The translations under genes and the position numbers were made by a program. From Angiostrongylus vasorum (Eukaryota; Nematoda; Chromadorea; Rhabditida; Metastrongylidae), in the NCBI GenBank assembly GCA_018806985.1, contig JADANN010000174.1, positions 2,880,501 through 2,944,500 of the forward strand: 64,000 bases of DNA. Reading direction: 5' to 3'. The stretch's first letter is position 1; each line of letters starts with the position of its first letter. The notes under the pieces are model-generated. The model saw only the letters and a list, made by a program, of their open reading frames with translations, was not told the DNA's origin and made no database searches. Below, one piece after another: positions 22,850-35,452 of this stretch.

Positions 22850-24140
22850 GAATGCCGATGTTAATTCAAAGTCAAGCTTTCGATTTAATGCAGATTCATT
22901 ATCTGCATTCAAATTTAATTCATATCATTATCTGCATTCAAATCTTCCGAAGATCCTCGGTTCGCGGAATTTTTTTCACTTTGCTGTAATTACGCTCGGC
23001 GTATTATCACCGCCCACGTAAAACTATTAAATGAAGCTCGCGCTTCACTGATTCACTAGACAGAAGAGCTCAACTCAACGAATGCAGGTGAATTTAGCCA
23101 ACTGAAACCTGCAAAGATGTTGTTCCTACGGTTTTTCGGCTAAAAATCTTTCTCGATGAAAATATTCTTAAGAAAAACTCTTTTAAAGAGGTAATAATTT
23201 GTGTTTTAACGTTATAGCGTGTCTTTAGCCAAATCTCACATGGAACCGTAGCAGTTTAACCCCACTAAGTTCGCTATCCGTTACCTGTATTTCCATCAGC
23301 TACGGCAAAATTTTGTTCCAACTTATTATTTAGCTGAATTCATTAAATTTCGCTGCATTACTTTGCTAATCTCCTTTATGTGAAAAACTCAAGAAAAGTG
23401 CAAAGAGCTAAATACCTGTGTTGATCGATTTTTAAATTGAAAGGGCAGAACATAATTGTTTTCGAACGGTCTGTGTTCATGAATGGGGCACAGCCTAGCT
23501 CCATGTGGCAGAATGTAGTAGAACCCTTGTAGAACCCATTTTTTACTCAACTGGTGGCGTCTCATCCGAAGTCATTCCTTGATATGTAGGATAATCTTTG
23601 AGACCAGGTTGTACATTACACTCAATAAGCAAATCTGACTATGGCTATCGATCTCTTCGGCTACTCTTCTTGAGAAGATTAAACGTGCGTAACGTCCCTA
23701 CACTGCTTTGACATGTTCATTTTTTGAGGGTGACATGTTATTCGTCCCACAGTCAGGAGAACTACATGTTATTCGGTGACTTTCAGCTCGTGGAAAGTCG
23801 TCTGTAATATTTCCGGGTCTTGAAGCTGTGCCTTTCTTCATGTTTTCCTTCAGAACTTCACCATAAAGGAAGAAATTCATCCGATTTTTCTCCAGAGGGG
23901 GATTTCAGGGTCTGAGATTGGGGTTGTGCGGTTTCTTCGGGTTGATTTGTTTTTTATGATGCTTCCATTAGCTTTTTTTGCTTGTGCCAGTGCAAGTCCT
24001 TCTGCAAAGATCGTCTACAGCTATTATTTATTGTCTTTGTTTATTTAGTGTCAAGGTGTGTTGCAGTAGAATCAAGCTACTGTCAGCTTTTCTTTTCCAT
24101 CAACTCCATAGTTTTTTATGACGATGCGGTGTAAATTTCT
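22850..24140. other. No gene recognised
   Basis: Short open frames only; a tandem TTATCTGCATTCAAAT duplication at about 22893-22942. Confidence 0.4.
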
Positions 24141-24143
24141 TGT

Positions 24144-24317
24144 TTAGGGAACTGAGGTATGTTCTGCGCCACTTGTAAGTCGTTCAACAAGCAGATAGTA
24201 GTCTTTCTTTATTTGTCGGTCATCTGTGGATATGCATTCATTCATAGTGTTCAACGAAAAAGCAAGACAAGTTAACAGTATGGCGAGTTGTCTTGTAGAG
24301 GCCATCACACTTCTAAA
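24144..24317 (-). CDS. Candidate short secreted protein
   Basis: On the minus strand an acceptor CTTTCTTTAG is followed 7 bases later by an ATG. The frame gives 53 aa: MASTRQLAILLTCLAFSL (positively charged start and hydrophobic core, a plausible signal peptide), NTMNECISTDDRQIKKDYY and LLVERLTSGAEHTSVP, then stop. The start context fits trans-splicing. There are no dibasic-amidation motifs and one Cys in the mature part, so it is not a clear neuropeptide or insulin-like peptide. It could also be the first exon of a longer gene with an unseen donor. No family recognised. Confidence 0.35.
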   Translation of the reverse strand, partial: FRSVMASTRQLAILLTCLAFSLNTMNECISTDDRQIKKDYYLLVERLTSGAEHTSVP

Positions 24318-24339
24318 GAAAGCGAGGGGGAAAAACACT

Positions 24340-25621
24340 GAAGTTAAAGGGGCACGACTGCCACTTATGGTCAGGCATTGTTAATTTACATGATCCTTGA
24401 AATCCTGAAGATAATACGGAAAGCCGTCCAACGATTTTATGAAGTGTAATGAATTTGGTGGTTTTTGCACTCCTAAAGTCAACTGACAAGGGCTAGATTC
24501 CTGGAACAGATCTTGCATAAGTTCCATTTAAAGCCGAAGAGATGAAGAATCTTTTTCATATGATTTTCCAAATTGGTATTGTCAGACGGTAATGTTAAGC
24601 AGTTGCTTGAGCTCGCATTTCATAGTTGGTGATCACGCAAATAGTGCACAATTTTTGACCAGAAAGGGATTGCAGAGGGTTGTAGCAAACATTCATGTAT
24701 CTGTTCGTATCAGGTTTCGTGCCTCTGACCGGTTGCAGGAGATTTCGCGTTCCCCACCTTGTTAACGGTGGCTTATGGGAGAATCTACAAGCACAAATTT
24801 ACAAGCTTGTTGACAGATTGGTCAAAACAAAACAGTATAAACTACATCGCTCGAACTAGCAAAAGAGATACCACGAAGCGGGGGAACCGAGAGGAAACCA
24901 ACGAAGGAATCCGTGGGCGCTCAACGATCCTGATGTTATATGTTCTTCACCATTCACGAAACTGAATAACTGAATAGGAGATGCAAATGATTGGCCAAAA
25001 CTACAAATACACGGATTGTTCGTCGATTCAAGCGGTAAATTGATTTTCCACTTGCTTCTTATCATGAAGTTAAATAGATGGTACATCTGTGTTTTTCCTT
25101 TGTTCACCCAGACAGCTCTCGTCATTGCTTGGGATAAATAAAGACCATTCAGAAATTCAGACTCTCGTTTTAGGGGTTGAAATAACTATCAGTTTTCATT
25201 ACCTGCAAGGTGTTTTTCTCAACCCAAAACGTTCTTGAAGAGCTTGTTGCCTAAGATGAGCAGCTGCTCCGGATCCTAGTTTGGTCTAAAAGAAAGCTTT
25301 TTGCCCATTTTACTTTTCGACTTCATCAATTAGTCTTTTTCGTTTCTGTTTGTTTATGCAAGACTATTATATGAAGAAAATCTTTTTCGTGGACTGTAGA
25401 AATATGTGCAACACATTTTAGGCTATTAGGTTCTGTAAAAAAAAGAAAGAAGAAATCGTAAACGGTCTTGCAGAGAGGAAAATCAGTTGTACGACATCAT
25501 TGACAACTGCTACATAAAAGTAGCGGAGATGAGAAATATTACATATTTAAATGGCACATCCTCAACTACGTGCATGTTCCAGTACATCTTCCATTCGATC
25601 ATCCTACAACTATCATCCATG
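24340..25621. other. No gene recognised
   Basis: Open frames 24759-24965 (plus) and 24856-25125 (minus) overlap and carry no family signal. Confidence 0.4.
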
Positions 25622-25905
25622 AGGAGCGCGTGTAGCGCAGTGGTTGGAAACTTCCTGCAATACACATGGGATCGATCCCAGTGCCGCAGACGCAGCAAGC
25701 TCTCCATGCCTCCGAGATCAGGAAATTGGTAGAAGGTTTGTCTGGGAAAATAGCAGCACTGGATGGATACATCGGGATGCCACCGCGAATAATTGTAAAG
25801 GCCAGATATACCTTTAGTCTTTCTCAACGATGCTTCACGAAGTTGAATGCATGGCCCATCCCTCAGGGTTTGATCAACACCGGGAGCTCTATCCTTTTAT
25901 TTAAT
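25622..25905 (+). repeat. SINE-A copy
   Basis: GCGCGTGTAGCGCAGTGGTT head, GGGATCGATCCCAG, core, ATCCTTTTATTTA tail. Confidence 0.8.
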
Positions 25906-26124
25906 TGTCGACTGTGAAGTTGGTTTGCTTCGTTTCCAGCTTGGCGATCTGGTAACTTCTCTGTGCTCTATTCAATTCTGATCGTACGTAAAATTCCGTG
26001 TGATCTCGAAATAGTTGTTGTTGAGCTTTCTCATGTGCAGATACCGGCCTTGCGATCAGAAGAAAAGTTTGTTCCCTTGTGAGTCAGATTGTCCTCATTA
26101 CTCCTATAACGGCACCATTTCTTA

Positions 26125-26345
26125 AGACCCAGGATCCACCACCGTCCTAATATCAAAGTTACACGGTGGCAAATCTCTCTCTGATCCACAACGGCTGTGA
26201 CTGCTTGTGGTGGTGAAGATCTGGAGCAGCCTTTGGCCAAGCTGATCTCCGAATTGCAGTGGCTTTAACCAGCAAATCTCCGACAAATGGAGATTGTGCT
26301 GGGGCCAGCACAACCAGTGATGGCGGGCCGTTCTAGTATCAAGTA
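26125..26345 (-). repeat. Repeat C copy
   Basis: ACCCAGGATCCACCACCGTC and GGTGGCAAATCTCTCTCTGA on the plus strand equal the family read in reverse; ends at TATCAAGTATCAA. Confidence 0.7.
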
Positions 26346-26349
26346 TCAA

Positions 26350-27554
26350 CTAATAGACTGTGAACGATTTCCCCAAAAAAGAACTGTTAGAGAAATAAGC
26401 AAAGATATCGGGGCAATATTTAGCGTGTTCACGACGTTTACAGTATTATTGATTGGCGAGTGTGAAACGCTACGAGCATTTAATGAAGGCACGGAAAACA
26501 GCGGGAAAAACAACGTTATGGATTCGCAACTCTCATCGTTTTCATAGAAAATAATCGCATCGCCGAAATATTCCAGTGCAGAATAAACTCAATGGAAAAT
26601 CCTACTGTCCTTCACAAGGATGTCATTAGGAGTATCGAGTATGACGTCACATCACCAACAATGTCTGGGTAACAGAAGATCTAAAGTAAGATATGCTATG
26701 CGCCTGATGGTGTTGCCGTGTGCCACCAAACTCCACGACGATTGACTATGCAGCTTTATGTTTATAAAAATTCAATGAGTGGCAAGCTTGTATTGTGGTG
26801 AATAGAACAATACTAGGATGAGCAAGATGATAGCGTCACCAAGTGGATGCTAAAAGACAATCACATTTAACAGTCATGACCACAGAGCTTGATTTCTTCT
26901 CCTAGGAAGCACACATACAACAGCAATTAATCTCTCCAATGTTGTAACTTGCATTTATTTCTGTTGAAGGGAATTATGAAAAGTGGTCGTTTATGCAGGG
27001 AAGTCACATGAATGGGAAACAAATTGGCTTCGTTTCTCATTTCGTTGGCTTAATGATGGCGACGGGCTTCTCCGTTGCGTTCCGCTGAAGTTTATGAATA
27101 CGCTTCTTTCGGGATCATCTTTGGCATCTCTCAGGCTTTCAAATCCTTCCATGCTAATCTTTTTTTAAAATTAATTTATACAAGCATGCCCTTGAATTTC
27201 ATTCTCTGGGAAGGAACGACATTGGTTACCTTGACTTCTGTTGATGCATTTCTCTCTAAATAATGAAGTCGTGGATTACAGTTGGGGGCCGTTTCTCCGT
27301 TTTTCTTAGCACTTTCGGGCCTAAAAGAAGTCCGATGATGTGCGGTGACATCATGACGTCTCTTGGAGCGCAAAGAGTACTGGGTCCTTTGAATAGCGTC
27401 TCGTCTCGCCTATTGCTAGGTATTAGTGTGGATGCTCATGAAGCACGATTGATGGATTGCAATTTCACCACTCCTGCAGAGTAACAAGCACACAGTTTTT
27501 CTTAAATAAACATCCACATCGTTTGCCCGAAGGCCATTTCAAAAAGTTCCATTT
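26350..27554. other. No gene recognised
   Basis: No convincing exon; open frames 26983-27263 and 27263-27484 show no family resemblance. Confidence 0.4.
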
Positions 27555-27950
27555 AGGATCGCCACGATGCTGAGATACGAGCAAAACTTGGGGCCTCAGG
27601 TTTCGAAGGGGTAGCGGGGGTTCAGGGGTATCCACCACACCAGACGAGGGCTTTTTTTCACCTATCACTTAGTTTTATGCTGCATCAGCGATAACGGCAA
27701 TCACCCTCAACGGGAATAGACTGAGGAGCAGAAATCGGAATTGAACTCCATTACAATGAAGGTGCAATCGAAATTACAATGTCTTAACTTTTTACTTGCT
27801 GCCTTTTCCCTTTCAATCTCAGCATCCCTGTAATTGTATTGCACATAGCACCCGGCCATTAAAGAAGAATGGACACCAAATAAAAGTTGAGACTTTCTTT
27901 TAGAATTCATCCATAATAACCGGTCATTTCTCAACCGCCACAATCATTTC
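27555..27950 (-). repeat. SINE-D copy, possibly two joined fragments
   Basis: A minus-strand head with CTGGTGTGGTGG at about 27635-27650, then the body; a CCCGGCCATTAAAGAAGAAT tail in plus orientation at about 27850 suggests a second fragment. Confidence 0.5.
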
Positions 27951-28241
27951 AGAAAAGGGTTAAAGAAAAAAAGCGGGAGTCAAAACTGGAAGTGTTAGAT
28001 TTTTAATGATTCCAGTATTGATTTTTCGAAATGTCATTCCACCACGTGCCCCCTCTGTGGTTATCCTTCAATCCTTCCACTCGCACTGTTGACTTTTCAG
28101 GTGAAATGCTTCCGTGACTGGCATCTCTACGGCGCCCCCAAATGGGAGAGAGAAATTAATTGTTGAATACACCACCTAACAACTTTTTATCATGTTTCTT
28201 CGTGTCTTCTGAAAAACCTGGACATCATAACCTAGACAAGT

Positions 28242-28635
28242 GTGCCTTTGAAGGATATGATGCTAGTTATGATGCAATCACAGTGGATCGCCAATGAGCT
28301 TAGCGTGGAGGCGTTTCATTATCAGTACTATCCAAGACACGAAGATGTGAGGACTGCTCCATACATCTTCGTAATGGCTTTTTTGATGGCTGCCTACCTT
28401 CTTAGGTCCAGTTTGACCAGCGATACGATCGAAATTCGCAAAGGTTCCTGCCAGCTTTTGGTTGCATCTGCAGATCGTATCTCCATACGACCACGTTAGT
28501 GTGCGATTGTGCCCATAAACTTTCCACAACATTGCCATAAATTGCAACATGTTTAGCATTTTCCTTACAGTAATTCTTTGCCCGTTTGAGTTTCCGAATA
28601 CTATCAATGCACTTAAGCTTGTCATTCATTCTCAT
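28242..28635. other. Unidentified open frames on both strands
   Basis: Three overlapping frames of 77-115 codons (28242-28499 plus, 28278-28625 and 28402-28635 minus). The minus frame reads KCIDSIRKLKRAKNYCKENA. No family is recognised and splice sites are not consistent; possibly an old transposon fragment. Confidence 0.25.
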
Positions 28636-28784
28636 TCATTTTTCGCCTTCAATTCTGGAGTGTTGTCATATTTAAACCCTACGATGGACTTTCAACAATA
28701 GTTTGTTGGTCTCACATATTTGCTAGCTTTTTTTAAGGAGTGTTTTCTGGTTTCAGTTTCCCACACGCTTTTCGAATTCATCAG

Positions 28785-29060
28785 TTATAACTCCCTGATG
28801 CTGAGTTATTTACAAACTCAGACCCCAGACTAGATTTGAGTGGGCGATTACGGTTTCTGTGGCCTCATGTGCTATCCACTGACCTCCGAGACCTTTTTTT
28901 GCATTTATCTCGACCAGTTCTTTATCTTAAAGGTGCCATCATCAATCACTCGTCAACGGGAGTGATTTGGGAAGATGCATCTCGGCATTGAATTTAGTTA
29001 AGCTGAAGCAGCAGTCGAAATCGCAATGTTTAACATCTTCAGCATAACAAAGTTCAATAT
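28785..29060 (-). repeat. SINE-D copy, diverged
   Basis: Contains TGCTATCCACTGACC (decayed head), ATCAATCACTCGTCAACGGG and GCAGTCGAAATCGCAATG, family body in reverse. Confidence 0.5.
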
Positions 29061-29079
29061 AGATTTGTTTTCTTCAGAT

Positions 29080-29285
29080 CATTTCCGTTGACGGGTGACT
29101 GCAGATAACACAGATAGGATAAAAACATGGTTAAAGCAGGGGGCTTCTGTGGTGCAGTGGGTAGCACGTGTGGCCCTGGAAACGGAAATCGCGAGTTCGA
29201 AGCTGGCCTGGGGACCGAAAATTGCAAATATCTCAACAACACTGTTGTTCTATTTCGAATATATAGCCTGGCACGAGAAAATGGT
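29080..29285 (+). repeat. SINE-D copy with tRNA boxes
   Basis: TGTGGTGCAGTGGGTAGCAC (A box) and CGCGAGTTCGAAGCTGG (B box), then AATTGCAAATATCTCAACAA. The clearest tRNA-like head of this family. Confidence 0.75.
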
Positions 29286-29384
29286 TAGCAGTGGTAAACA
29301 GTTCAACGTAGCGATTTCATTAATCATGACTGAAAACACAAGAGACTAATGCTTTACTTTTTATTCATTTTAAAATAAAAGGTA

Positions 29385-29660
29385 AAACTTTGTGATTTCA
29401 ACTGCAGCCTCAGCTTAACTGGGTTCAATGCCGATGTGGGCTCTCCAAATCAATCCCATTGACGGATGATTTCTGATTGCAGTGATCGAGAGAACTAGTT
29501 GAGAGACAGGCGAAACGAAGGACCTGCATGGTGTGGTGGTGAACGCGTTAGTCCGAGGAAAGAGTAATAGCACGTTCGTCCCACATCGCAAACACCTGCG
29601 CTCCGGAGTTTTGCAAATGTCTTAGCATCGTTGTCGTTGTATTTCGCATAAAGGACTAAT
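29385..29660 (+). repeat. SINE-D copy
   Basis: TGATTTCAACTGCAGCCTCA body, TGGTGTGGTGGTGAACGCG, GGAGTTTTGCAAATGTCTTA. Confidence 0.7.
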
Positions 29661-30039
29661 TTTTGAAATGTTTCCCTCCCTTGTGCTTCTTAATGATGTG
29701 AAGAAACAACAAGACTTGTGTAACGTCTCAATTCCATTTTTTAATCAGTTTTCCTATTTAGAATGAGGCTATCCATGTGCTTCCATATGATTTTAAGCAA
29801 TATTTACTTTCCCCCGATTTGAGGTGTACTTTTTCATCTGATAAGCTTCGCATTGAATTTAAAAGACTAAAAGTATTCAATATTTATCTATTTGTTGATA
29901 AATAGGAAGGGAAGGAAGGAAAAATTTGCCTCACACTCTAATAAAACTGGCATTCAGCAAATGGAAGTCGTCCTTAATTTTCAACGTGGCCTATTCCATT
30001 ATAGTGGCTGGATCACATTTCTCACCTCAATTTAGACGC

Positions 30040-30220
30040 AAGGGGATAGTGTAGTTGTAGTGATGCCGATCATCACAAGCACGTTGTTAGTTCGGTCCCG
30101 ATCTGTGCTCACCAAGCTTCTTATCCCTCATGGGTCGGAAAAATTGGTACCTGACGTCTTTGTGAAAAAATAAATCTCTGTAATCCCTAGTGGGAAGCTG
30201 TAGCACCTCGTCGAATTTTT
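30040..30220 (+). repeat. SINE-B head fragment
   Basis: GGGGATAGTGTAGTTGTAGT, ATCATCACAAGCACG, AGTTCGGTCCCGATC (B box-like), then GGGTCGGAAAAATTGGTACC core. Confidence 0.6.
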
Positions 30221-30499
30221 TATAAGATCTCGATCAAATCGTCTTTCATGCCGAACAAAAAAATTCCTGGAAAAATCTAAAAAGACTTTCCGCACAAATG
30301 CGCTCGTTTTACAAATTTTTCATGCCTTTTATTAAACGTTTTTTTCTTAAAGCCTTCCGGATTTTTCAATCGAAAACGGAAATCATTATTTATTTCTACG
30401 GAAATTACGTAGCAGCACAAGACTCTTCGAAACACCTAGAAGAGCGTGACAACTTGGGTCACTAAACTAAACTGCATCTAACTTTGATGCCTGAACTAC

Positions 30500-31122
30500 T
30501 CACTCTTCAGATTGTCCGAGAAGTGATTCGTACAAATGAAAAGGGTGGAAGCGAAAGAGCGACTGGCATCAAGCCTTGACATTGCAGTCATGTCTAAAGT
30601 TGAAGCTCCCGTAGTCGGTCTTTGGGCAGCACTCTACCTTAGGTATATCGACAGCCGTTTTCTTGTTTGCTCAACACAAGAAGACACGAAGAAATGTTTT
30701 CAGTTGTCAAATCTACAGTCAATACGTAAATTCCACCCAGGAGAAACCGAAAAAAGATTGACATGTTTGAGCTTTCACACTAACCTTTCCAAACACGGCT
30801 ACATCAACAAATCGTATTGAGACCAAGGCAACAAAAACATGATGGTCCATTACCTCTCCTCTCACTCTTCATACACGAAAAGGGCAAAGGAAGAGAGCTG
30901 AATGAGGAATCTCTAAACATGGGGAGGCAATCAGCCATTTTCTGAGATTGCGAAGCAAAGGAAGCGGGTTATTGGTTTAGAGGAAAAACAATGCCTCTAA
31001 ATTACAAGTCTGAAGAAAACAAGGTCACATTATTGCTGCCCTTCATTTCTAATCAAATAAACATGCGATAAAGCCTAGAGAAGTCGGCAGCAGATATAGT
31101 TGACAAACTAAAATTGTACCTT
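30500..31122 (+). mobile_element. Penelope-like element fragment (RT part)
   Basis: Reads as the same RT as at 540-1235: PVVGLWAALYLRYIDSRFLV, where the YxDD box is YIDS (second Asp lost), then frameshifted NKNMMVHYLSS-type and SNQINMR pieces. No terminal repeats are visible. Dead. Confidence 0.75.
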
Positions 31123-31359
31123 CACATGCTCTTCGGATCCTGATTTGTTGCCTTGAAACCGTCATCTGCGAAGGTGTTCAGAATTTTTTCGTGGTTGGGC
31201 TGGCACTTAAGGATTTTGCCCTCTTCATAAATGTTATTGGATGCGGGCAGAGCATGATTCTTCCTGGCTTCTTTGTGACCTTAACGGAGCATTCCCAAAT
31301 CTAGAGCACATGAATTGATCGGTATTTGTGGATTAGGAGAGGGCTTCTTTGCACAATTC

Positions 31360-31470
31360 TGGAACCAATCCCTCGATCCTATAGGGTCGAAGACGCAATC
31401 GTGTTCCAACCAGCAACCATCCGTGTGTTACACGGTACCTATAACCACTGCGCTATATGCGCTCCATTAA
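31360..31470 (-). repeat. SINE-A head fragment
   Basis: Minus strand: GCGCATATAGCGCAGTGGTT, GTGTAACACACGG and GGTTGGAACACGATTG. Confidence 0.55.
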
Positions 31471-31984
31471 TATGCTACAAAATATGAAATTAGAACACCA
31501 TCCCTCCTCATAAATTAACATATCTTTCTCCATAATTTCACACCTCGTTGCCTTCCTTCCTTTACCACTCCAGTCGTTGTCTCACTTTTCGTTTGCTTCT
31601 ATTTAATAACATTATAAGTGGAGAAAGAAGATTCATTCGGCTTAAACAAGATCAGCTTAAATGTTTTATAACTAAACGGAGCCATTAGTATTAGAACTCG
31701 ATGCAACCGATTTTTTTCCGGTTTCTTCGGCAATGGGAACCTGTTGCGCAAATTTTCTTTGTGTTGTTGAACATAAAGAGGATAGCCAAGAATCTTTTTC
31801 TGTTAATCCGAATTGCTCATCACTTCATCATTTCATTTATTCACTGTTTTCTTTGTCAAATATTCGTAAGCTGAAATCGAACTTACAAATGTTAACCATT
31901 TCAATCACGACGAAGTAGGCCGCTGTACTCTACCATGCACCACTCGTTCTTATTGATACTTCATTAAAATCTTTACTGCTTCCA

Positions 31985-32325
31985 ACGGTTTACCGCCTCA
32001 TCATGGCTGGGAGGTGTTCCTGAGTGTCGGACTGCGATGCAAAGCGGGGAGATTCATCCACCTTGCAGAGTTTCCCAAGCTGAGAAGGAGTCCGACGTTT
32101 CCATCGGGAAGCCTAGCTAAGAGTAAACCAATACCAGGACCCACCAGCGTCCTGGTATCAAAAAGTCGCATAGTGGCAAATCTCCCTCTGATCCACAAGG
32201 GTTGCGACTGCCTGTGGTGAAGACCTGGGCAAACTTTGGCCAGGCTGACCTCAGGGATTCCAGTGAACCACAATGGCTTATCTCCGAAAAATGGTGAATA
32301 TGCTGGGACCTGCACAACGAGTGAG
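31985..32325 (-). repeat. Repeat C, near full-length copy
   Basis: Starts CCAACGGTTTACCGCC and runs through CTTAGCTAGGC-type and TTGTGGATCAGAGGG-type blocks, all in reverse. Confidence 0.75.
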
Positions 32326-32645
32326 GACGGAGTTCGATTCCGCTCTGGGCCAACCAACCCTCTCATCCCTTCGGCATCGGAAAATTGGTACTGGGCTTGT
32401 CTGGGAAAAAAGGTGACTCTCTGCAGTCGAACTGGGAACGCTCTAGCCCGGCTATCTCAGGACTCTAGCGAGAATCGGAATCAACCAGCATTCTATGGCA
32501 TTCAAGATGAAATGAAAATCCTCAAGCAGCAGCCCAAGCCACACATAAAAGTTGGGAGATCTTCGTGGACAACAGATGTGAGGAAACAAATCGAATGTAA
32601 AAAGTGCTGGGATCCGCACAGTAGACGTGAAGACGGATCAAATTT
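32326..32645 (+). repeat. SINE-B copy
   Basis: GGAGTTCGATTCCGCTCTGG (B box), CGGCATCGGAAAATTGGTAC core, AAATGAAAATCCTCAAGCAG, ending CGTGAAGACGGATCAAAT. Confidence 0.75.
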
Positions 32646-32939
32646 AAAAAAACCTTTACTATTTCATGAACATAAGAAGAATAATTTCATGGAAGTTCCT
32701 GCAACTTTCTTCTAACAAATTTCTACTTTTACATCCTCTCCAACGATTAGACGGAAAGAACACTCACCTAAATAGCCTTGCCGTTTCAAAAATTCCAGTT
32801 TCAGAACAATAAACAAGTTCTGTATTTCTAGAAAAAATAGTTCACTGCAGAGCACTTGAACTGTTAACTTTTTTAATTGAGGTGGCCTATGTGTTAACCA
32901 CCAGTGCTATCTTCCCTCATCTAACATGAGCCGTCATGA

Positions 32940-33215
32940 AATGTTTTGCGCAACCAAGAACTTCTTGCCTTCGATTCGTTTCCTCGTCCCCTACACGAAG
33001 TTCTTCAGGTATTGAGGTGGTTCCAGTTGCTGTTTAAGGATCTGGTCTCATCTATGATGCTGTTGAATGTTACTTGCATGGTCTGTCGCTGAAATCTTGG
33101 GACATTCGTGCTACGGCCTACCCAAGCACTAAAGGGGACCTGTCTTACAACTAGAGGGACCGATTTCCCGACCCTGGAGTGATGGCGGCTGGTTGGCCCA
33201 TGGCGACGTCTACCC
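32940..33215 (-). repeat. SINE-B copy, old
   Basis: CCGATTTCCCGACCCTGGAG and TGGTTGGCCC identify the core in reverse; the rest is diverged. Confidence 0.5.
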
Positions 33216-34455
33216 AGTGTCAACCAATTTCCATACCATCTACCCATAATCTATATAAGTTTCAATACCATCTATCCGTCGTTAGAAAACAATTTTGAAA
33301 TGAGTGGTCGTTTTGTGTCCGCGTAGGAGAACTCCAGATATGAGGGTTAAGTTTCTAGGACCTCATCACTGTGTATATTTACACAGGAAAGCATAACGTT
33401 AATGACTTTAACTATTTCGATCCCATTAGAAATAAGCAAGAGCGTACATGCTTGCAAAACTCACAGATCGTTTTACTTAGAAGTTGGGACTCACAACATT
33501 ATCGGACAGAATGAACGCCCTTGAGGTGATAACACGCTTGCGATGTACACGTTAACATTAGGAGAGTCTGATTCAGATAGACCACACAGGCTACCGCAGC
33601 GGTTTTAGAGCTTGAAGGAACTGCATAATGTGGAATTTCGTTAATCATGTAGCTTGTTTGTTTGCTAATCAATCGTTCACACGCACCACCACCATTGAAA
33701 TACCTATTCCTCCCTTGCACGATGGTTTGCCAATTGCGGTTTTCTGGCCTAAAGTAGACTATGCACCACAGATTGATATAATCGTGACCATGTGAGCCAT
33801 ATATGACTAATATAGTGAGGAAAAAATGGCTACGTTCCAATTGAACCTGCCACATCTCAGTTCACTATGAACTTTGTCTTCTAAAAATGAAACCTAAAAC
33901 TTACAGGTCTTTGTCAATAAGGCACAAGCCTTTGTATTTTAGCAAGTCAAAATTCTACGTCTTGGTGTCCGGACGTCTTCCTACGCTTTTCGTTGTTGTG
34001 ACTTGTTTGTTGAGCGCAAAAGTGAATGAACAAGCGAGATTTCCTCCAGCAGCGATGGCGCCCGATTGCTAGCCACTGTGGGGATTAGCAGGAACGTGCA
34101 AGCTTACCAATGACTTAGGAAAACGATGTAGATATTTAAGCCCGCCACTGACTGCGATGCCATTCTTCTCCCTAGTCCACTTTTGTCTCAAGTCAAACGT
34201 ATAGTCGCTTCTGGTTCTTCTTTAGCCCTCATTCACTACTTGAGGACGCAGCGTGCAGCTCTACAGCCCACTTGCTTGACTTTTCTGGAATGGTGCGCAC
34301 CCATGCCTAGGATGCAGTGTTAAGTGAACGGTCACTACTGATCAAATAAATGTCACGTAAGAGTTTAGTATCGGCTCCTTTGCTGATGTTAACCGCGCAG
34401 GGTACGTTGTGCTTTTAAAAGCCTCTTATAATTTTGTGTTAAGTCGATGTGTATT
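33216..34455. other. No gene recognised
   Basis: A 118-codon open frame at 33499-33855 (minus; NGGGACERLISKQTSYMINE) is the longest but has no family I recognise. Confidence 0.35.
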
Positions 34456-34458
34456 ATA

Positions 34459-34459
<1 letters not shown>

Positions 34460-34520
<61 letters not shown>

Positions 34521-34565
34521 GTATGTATAGATTTGAATACACACATATATATACGTGTATATACC

Positions 34566-34602
<37 letters not shown>
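34460..34602. repeat. (TA)n microsatellite array
   Basis: Two TA blocks split by GTATGTATAGATTTG and CACACATATATATACG. Confidence 0.95.
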
Positions 34603-34619
34603 TTAAAGCTAAAAAAAGT

Positions 34620-34895
34620 TAAAGCTCTCGGCGTTGATCAATCCCCTGAGGTATGTGACATGCATTCAGCTTCATTGAGCATCGTTGGAGGTGATTGAAT
34701 GGATATTTGGTCTTTACAATGACTTGCGACGACCTGCCGATGTATTGAGCCAGTGCTGCTATCTTCTCAGACAAGTCTGGTTCTAATTTGCGGATCCCGG
34801 AGGGATGGAAGGCTTGGCAAGCAACGGGCACGGGGATCGATTCCATGTAGGTATTGCAGGGCTCCTCCGACCACTGCGTCACACGCGCCACTTGT
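34620..34895 (-). repeat. SINE-A copy between two TA arrays
   Basis: Minus strand: GGCGCGTGTGACGCAGTGGT head, core with AATTAGAACCAGACTTGTCT, tail next to the TA array. Confidence 0.8.
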
Positions 34896-34896
34896 G

Positions 34897-34946
<50 letters not shown>

Positions 34947-34972
34947 TATATATGCATATACATATATATTGG
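34897..34972. repeat. (TA)n microsatellite
   Basis: TA run with GCACATATATATGCATA interruptions. Confidence 0.9.
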
Positions 34973-34974
34973 GA

Positions 34975-35220
34975 AATAGTGTAGCACAGTTGTCATTGAA
35001 ATACGCACGCAGGCGTCGGTTTCATCCCCTGCCACAGGCTCACCAAGATTTCCACCCTTTCGAGGACGGCTACCGGTCTTTTCTGAGAGGATTACAGCGG
35101 TAACTTTATACATCAATAGGTCATCGCAAGTCACTATGTGAACCATATATGCATCCAATCACCTTTTACATTGTGTAGGCTTAGTGAAGTAGAATGCATG
35201 GAGCATCTCTGAGGGAGTTG
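34975..35220 (+). repeat. SINE-A copy
   Basis: AGTGTAGCACAGTTGTC head, GGCTCACCAAGATTTCCACC, diverged core and tail. Confidence 0.6.
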
Positions 35221-35452
35221 GTCGACTTCGAAAGCCTTGTAATTTAACTTTTATCCTATCATATACTTTCTTTACACGACTCGCTTTTTCACATCTACTG
35301 TGCGAATCCCAGCACTTCACCCATTCAACTCGTTTCCTCTTACCTATCGTCAACAAAAATCTTCCGACTTTTTACGTGTGGCTTCAGCTGCTGCTTGATG
35401 GTTTTTACGTCATCAGTAATATCGTAGAATGCTGCTCGAATCTCCCTGGAGT

